A stretch of DNA of 5,537 nucleotides from positions 1 through 5,537 of the forward strand of contig JAGUXE010000094.1 of NCBI GenBank assembly GCA_020061995.1, in the 5' to 3' direction. A program made the translations under genes and the position numbers. The notes beneath the pieces are model-generated. The model worked only from the letters and a program-made list of their open reading frames with translations, had not been told where the DNA came from and did no database searches. The DNA comes from Ignavibacteriales bacterium (lineage in GTDB: Bacteria; Bacteroidota; Ignavibacteria; Ignavibacteriales; Ignavibacteriaceae). Shown piece by piece: positions 5,115 to 5,537 of this stretch. Position 1 is the stretch's first letter, and every line of letters begins with the position of its first letter.

Positions 5115-5447
5115 ATGGTTTGGTTGATGGCTTATGCGCTTAGCAATAAAATGGCTAATGAACTAGAAAAATTCTGTAAAAAAAATAACGATGTAGTAAT
5201 TTCACAAATAAATTGGCAGATTTGGTTCCTTAAAAACAATGGAGAAGTGTTGATTAATCTTGCTCTTTTAAAAAATGAAGATCCAGATCATTTTGAATTT
5301 TATGCGATTGAGCCTTTAACTACTAGTTCTTTGCCTTCGAAAGTTAAGGAAGTATTGGAACAAAAATCAAAAAAATCTAATTTAATTATAAATAATATCG
5401 AGGAACTTAAGAAGATAAAGGTTGAATATGAGAGGAAATGGAGTTGA
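5115..5447 (+). CDS. Uncharacterised 110-aa protein of the AAA operon
   Basis: No family is recognised. The longer reading starts at ATG 5076, inside the end of the ATPase gene, but it has no SD. ATG 5115 follows AAGGAG at 5100-5105 by nine bases and is the better start, giving 110 residues (MVWLMAYALSNK...). An N-terminal amphipathic helix leads to alternating strands (DVVISQINWQIWFLKNNGEVLINLALLK, 26-53, split by an NNGE turn, then HFEFYAIEPL, 59-68). It ends in a highly charged Lys/Glu helix (75-110). This is a compact alpha/beta shape without signal peptide or transmembrane segment. The strand-turn-strand could be a sheet that binds a partner, but nothing catalytic is visible. The gene ends five bases before the next start, within the same transcript. 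Adjacency to the ATPase suggests an adaptor or subunit. Confidence 0.72.
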   Translation: MVWLMAYALSNKMANELEKFCKKNNDVVISQINWQIWFLKNNGEVLINLALLKNEDPDHFEFYAIEPLTTSSLPSKVKEVLEQKSKKSNLIINNIEELKKIKVEYERKWS

Positions 5448-5451
5448 TGAT

Positions 5452-5537
5452 ATGGAAAACAAAAAAGAGAAAACAATTGTCGAAGCTGCTGAAAATATTA
5501 TAGAATTATTGAAAAAAGAAAAATTTTCTGAAGGTAA
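5452..5537 (+). CDS. Fifth operon gene, N-terminal fragment
   Basis: ATG 5452 opens a frame to the window edge: 28 complete codons, beginning MENKKEKTIVEAAENIIELL and continuing with a Lys/Glu-rich stretch. GGAG at 5440-5443 stands eight bases ahead, inside the end of the 110-aa gene. The overlapping ATG at 5447 (ATGA with the previous stop) closes at a TAG after 18 codons, so it is not used. The visible part is a charged amphipathic helix and gives no clue to function. The rest of the gene lies outside the window and may identify the whole operon. Confidence 0.6.
   Translation, partial: MENKKEKTIVEAAENIIELLKKEKFSEG

Overview
The window looks archaeal, most likely from an anaerobic euryarchaeon of the methanogen/ANME type. 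This rests on three things. Shine-Dalgarno (SD) sequences are of the GGAGGTG type. AT-rich TATA-like boxes lie 25-30 bases ahead of genes that have no SD (probable leaderless transcripts). The proteins are of archaeal style: a CBS-ParB fusion and a PAPS-reductase-like/ferredoxin fusion. The lineage is inferred from protein style only; no marker gene or RNA gene is present.

Layout. (1) Bases 1-1011 look like ordinary host sequence with more G+C. They hold the N-terminus of a ferritin/rubrerythrin-like protein (minus strand, cut by the window edge) and, divergent from it, a tandem-CBS plus ParB/SerK-fold protein. (2) Bases 1012-1155 are a convergent intergenic stretch with a perfect 18-bp palindrome just after the CBS-ParB stop. 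From here the DNA is visibly AT-richer. (3) Bases 1156-2987 hold a two-gene minus-strand operon: a 67-aa ribbon-helix-helix (RHH) protein whose stop overlaps the start of a 543-aa ATP-pyrophosphatase/PAPS-reductase-like protein with a zinc ribbon in front and a dicluster ferredoxin domain behind. (4) Bases 2988-3230 are a divergent control region with two short perfect palindromes and four abutting 15-bp tandem repeats. The repeats also encode an 18-residue peptide, and its stop codon overlaps the SD of the next gene. (5) Bases 3231-5537 are a tightly packed plus-strand operon of at least five genes: two unrecognised proteins (107 and 270 aa), a minimal single-domain AAA ATPase (234 aa), an unrecognised 110-aa protein and the start of a fifth gene that leaves the window.

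How the genes may work together. The minus pair looks like an RHH regulator or accessory protein translationally coupled to a redox or sulfur-transfer enzyme that may modify a nucleotide, RNA or DNA; the substrate is unknown. The plus operon is the best candidate for an undescribed system. A compact AAA motor, with Asp in place of the usual catalytic Glu and a shortened arginine-finger region, is co-transcribed with proteins I cannot place, behind an unusual repeat/leader-peptide control region. The two operons face away from each other across one shared control region, so they may be co-regulated or form one accessory module. No function is assigned to the plus operon, because the genes downstream of the window would be decisive.
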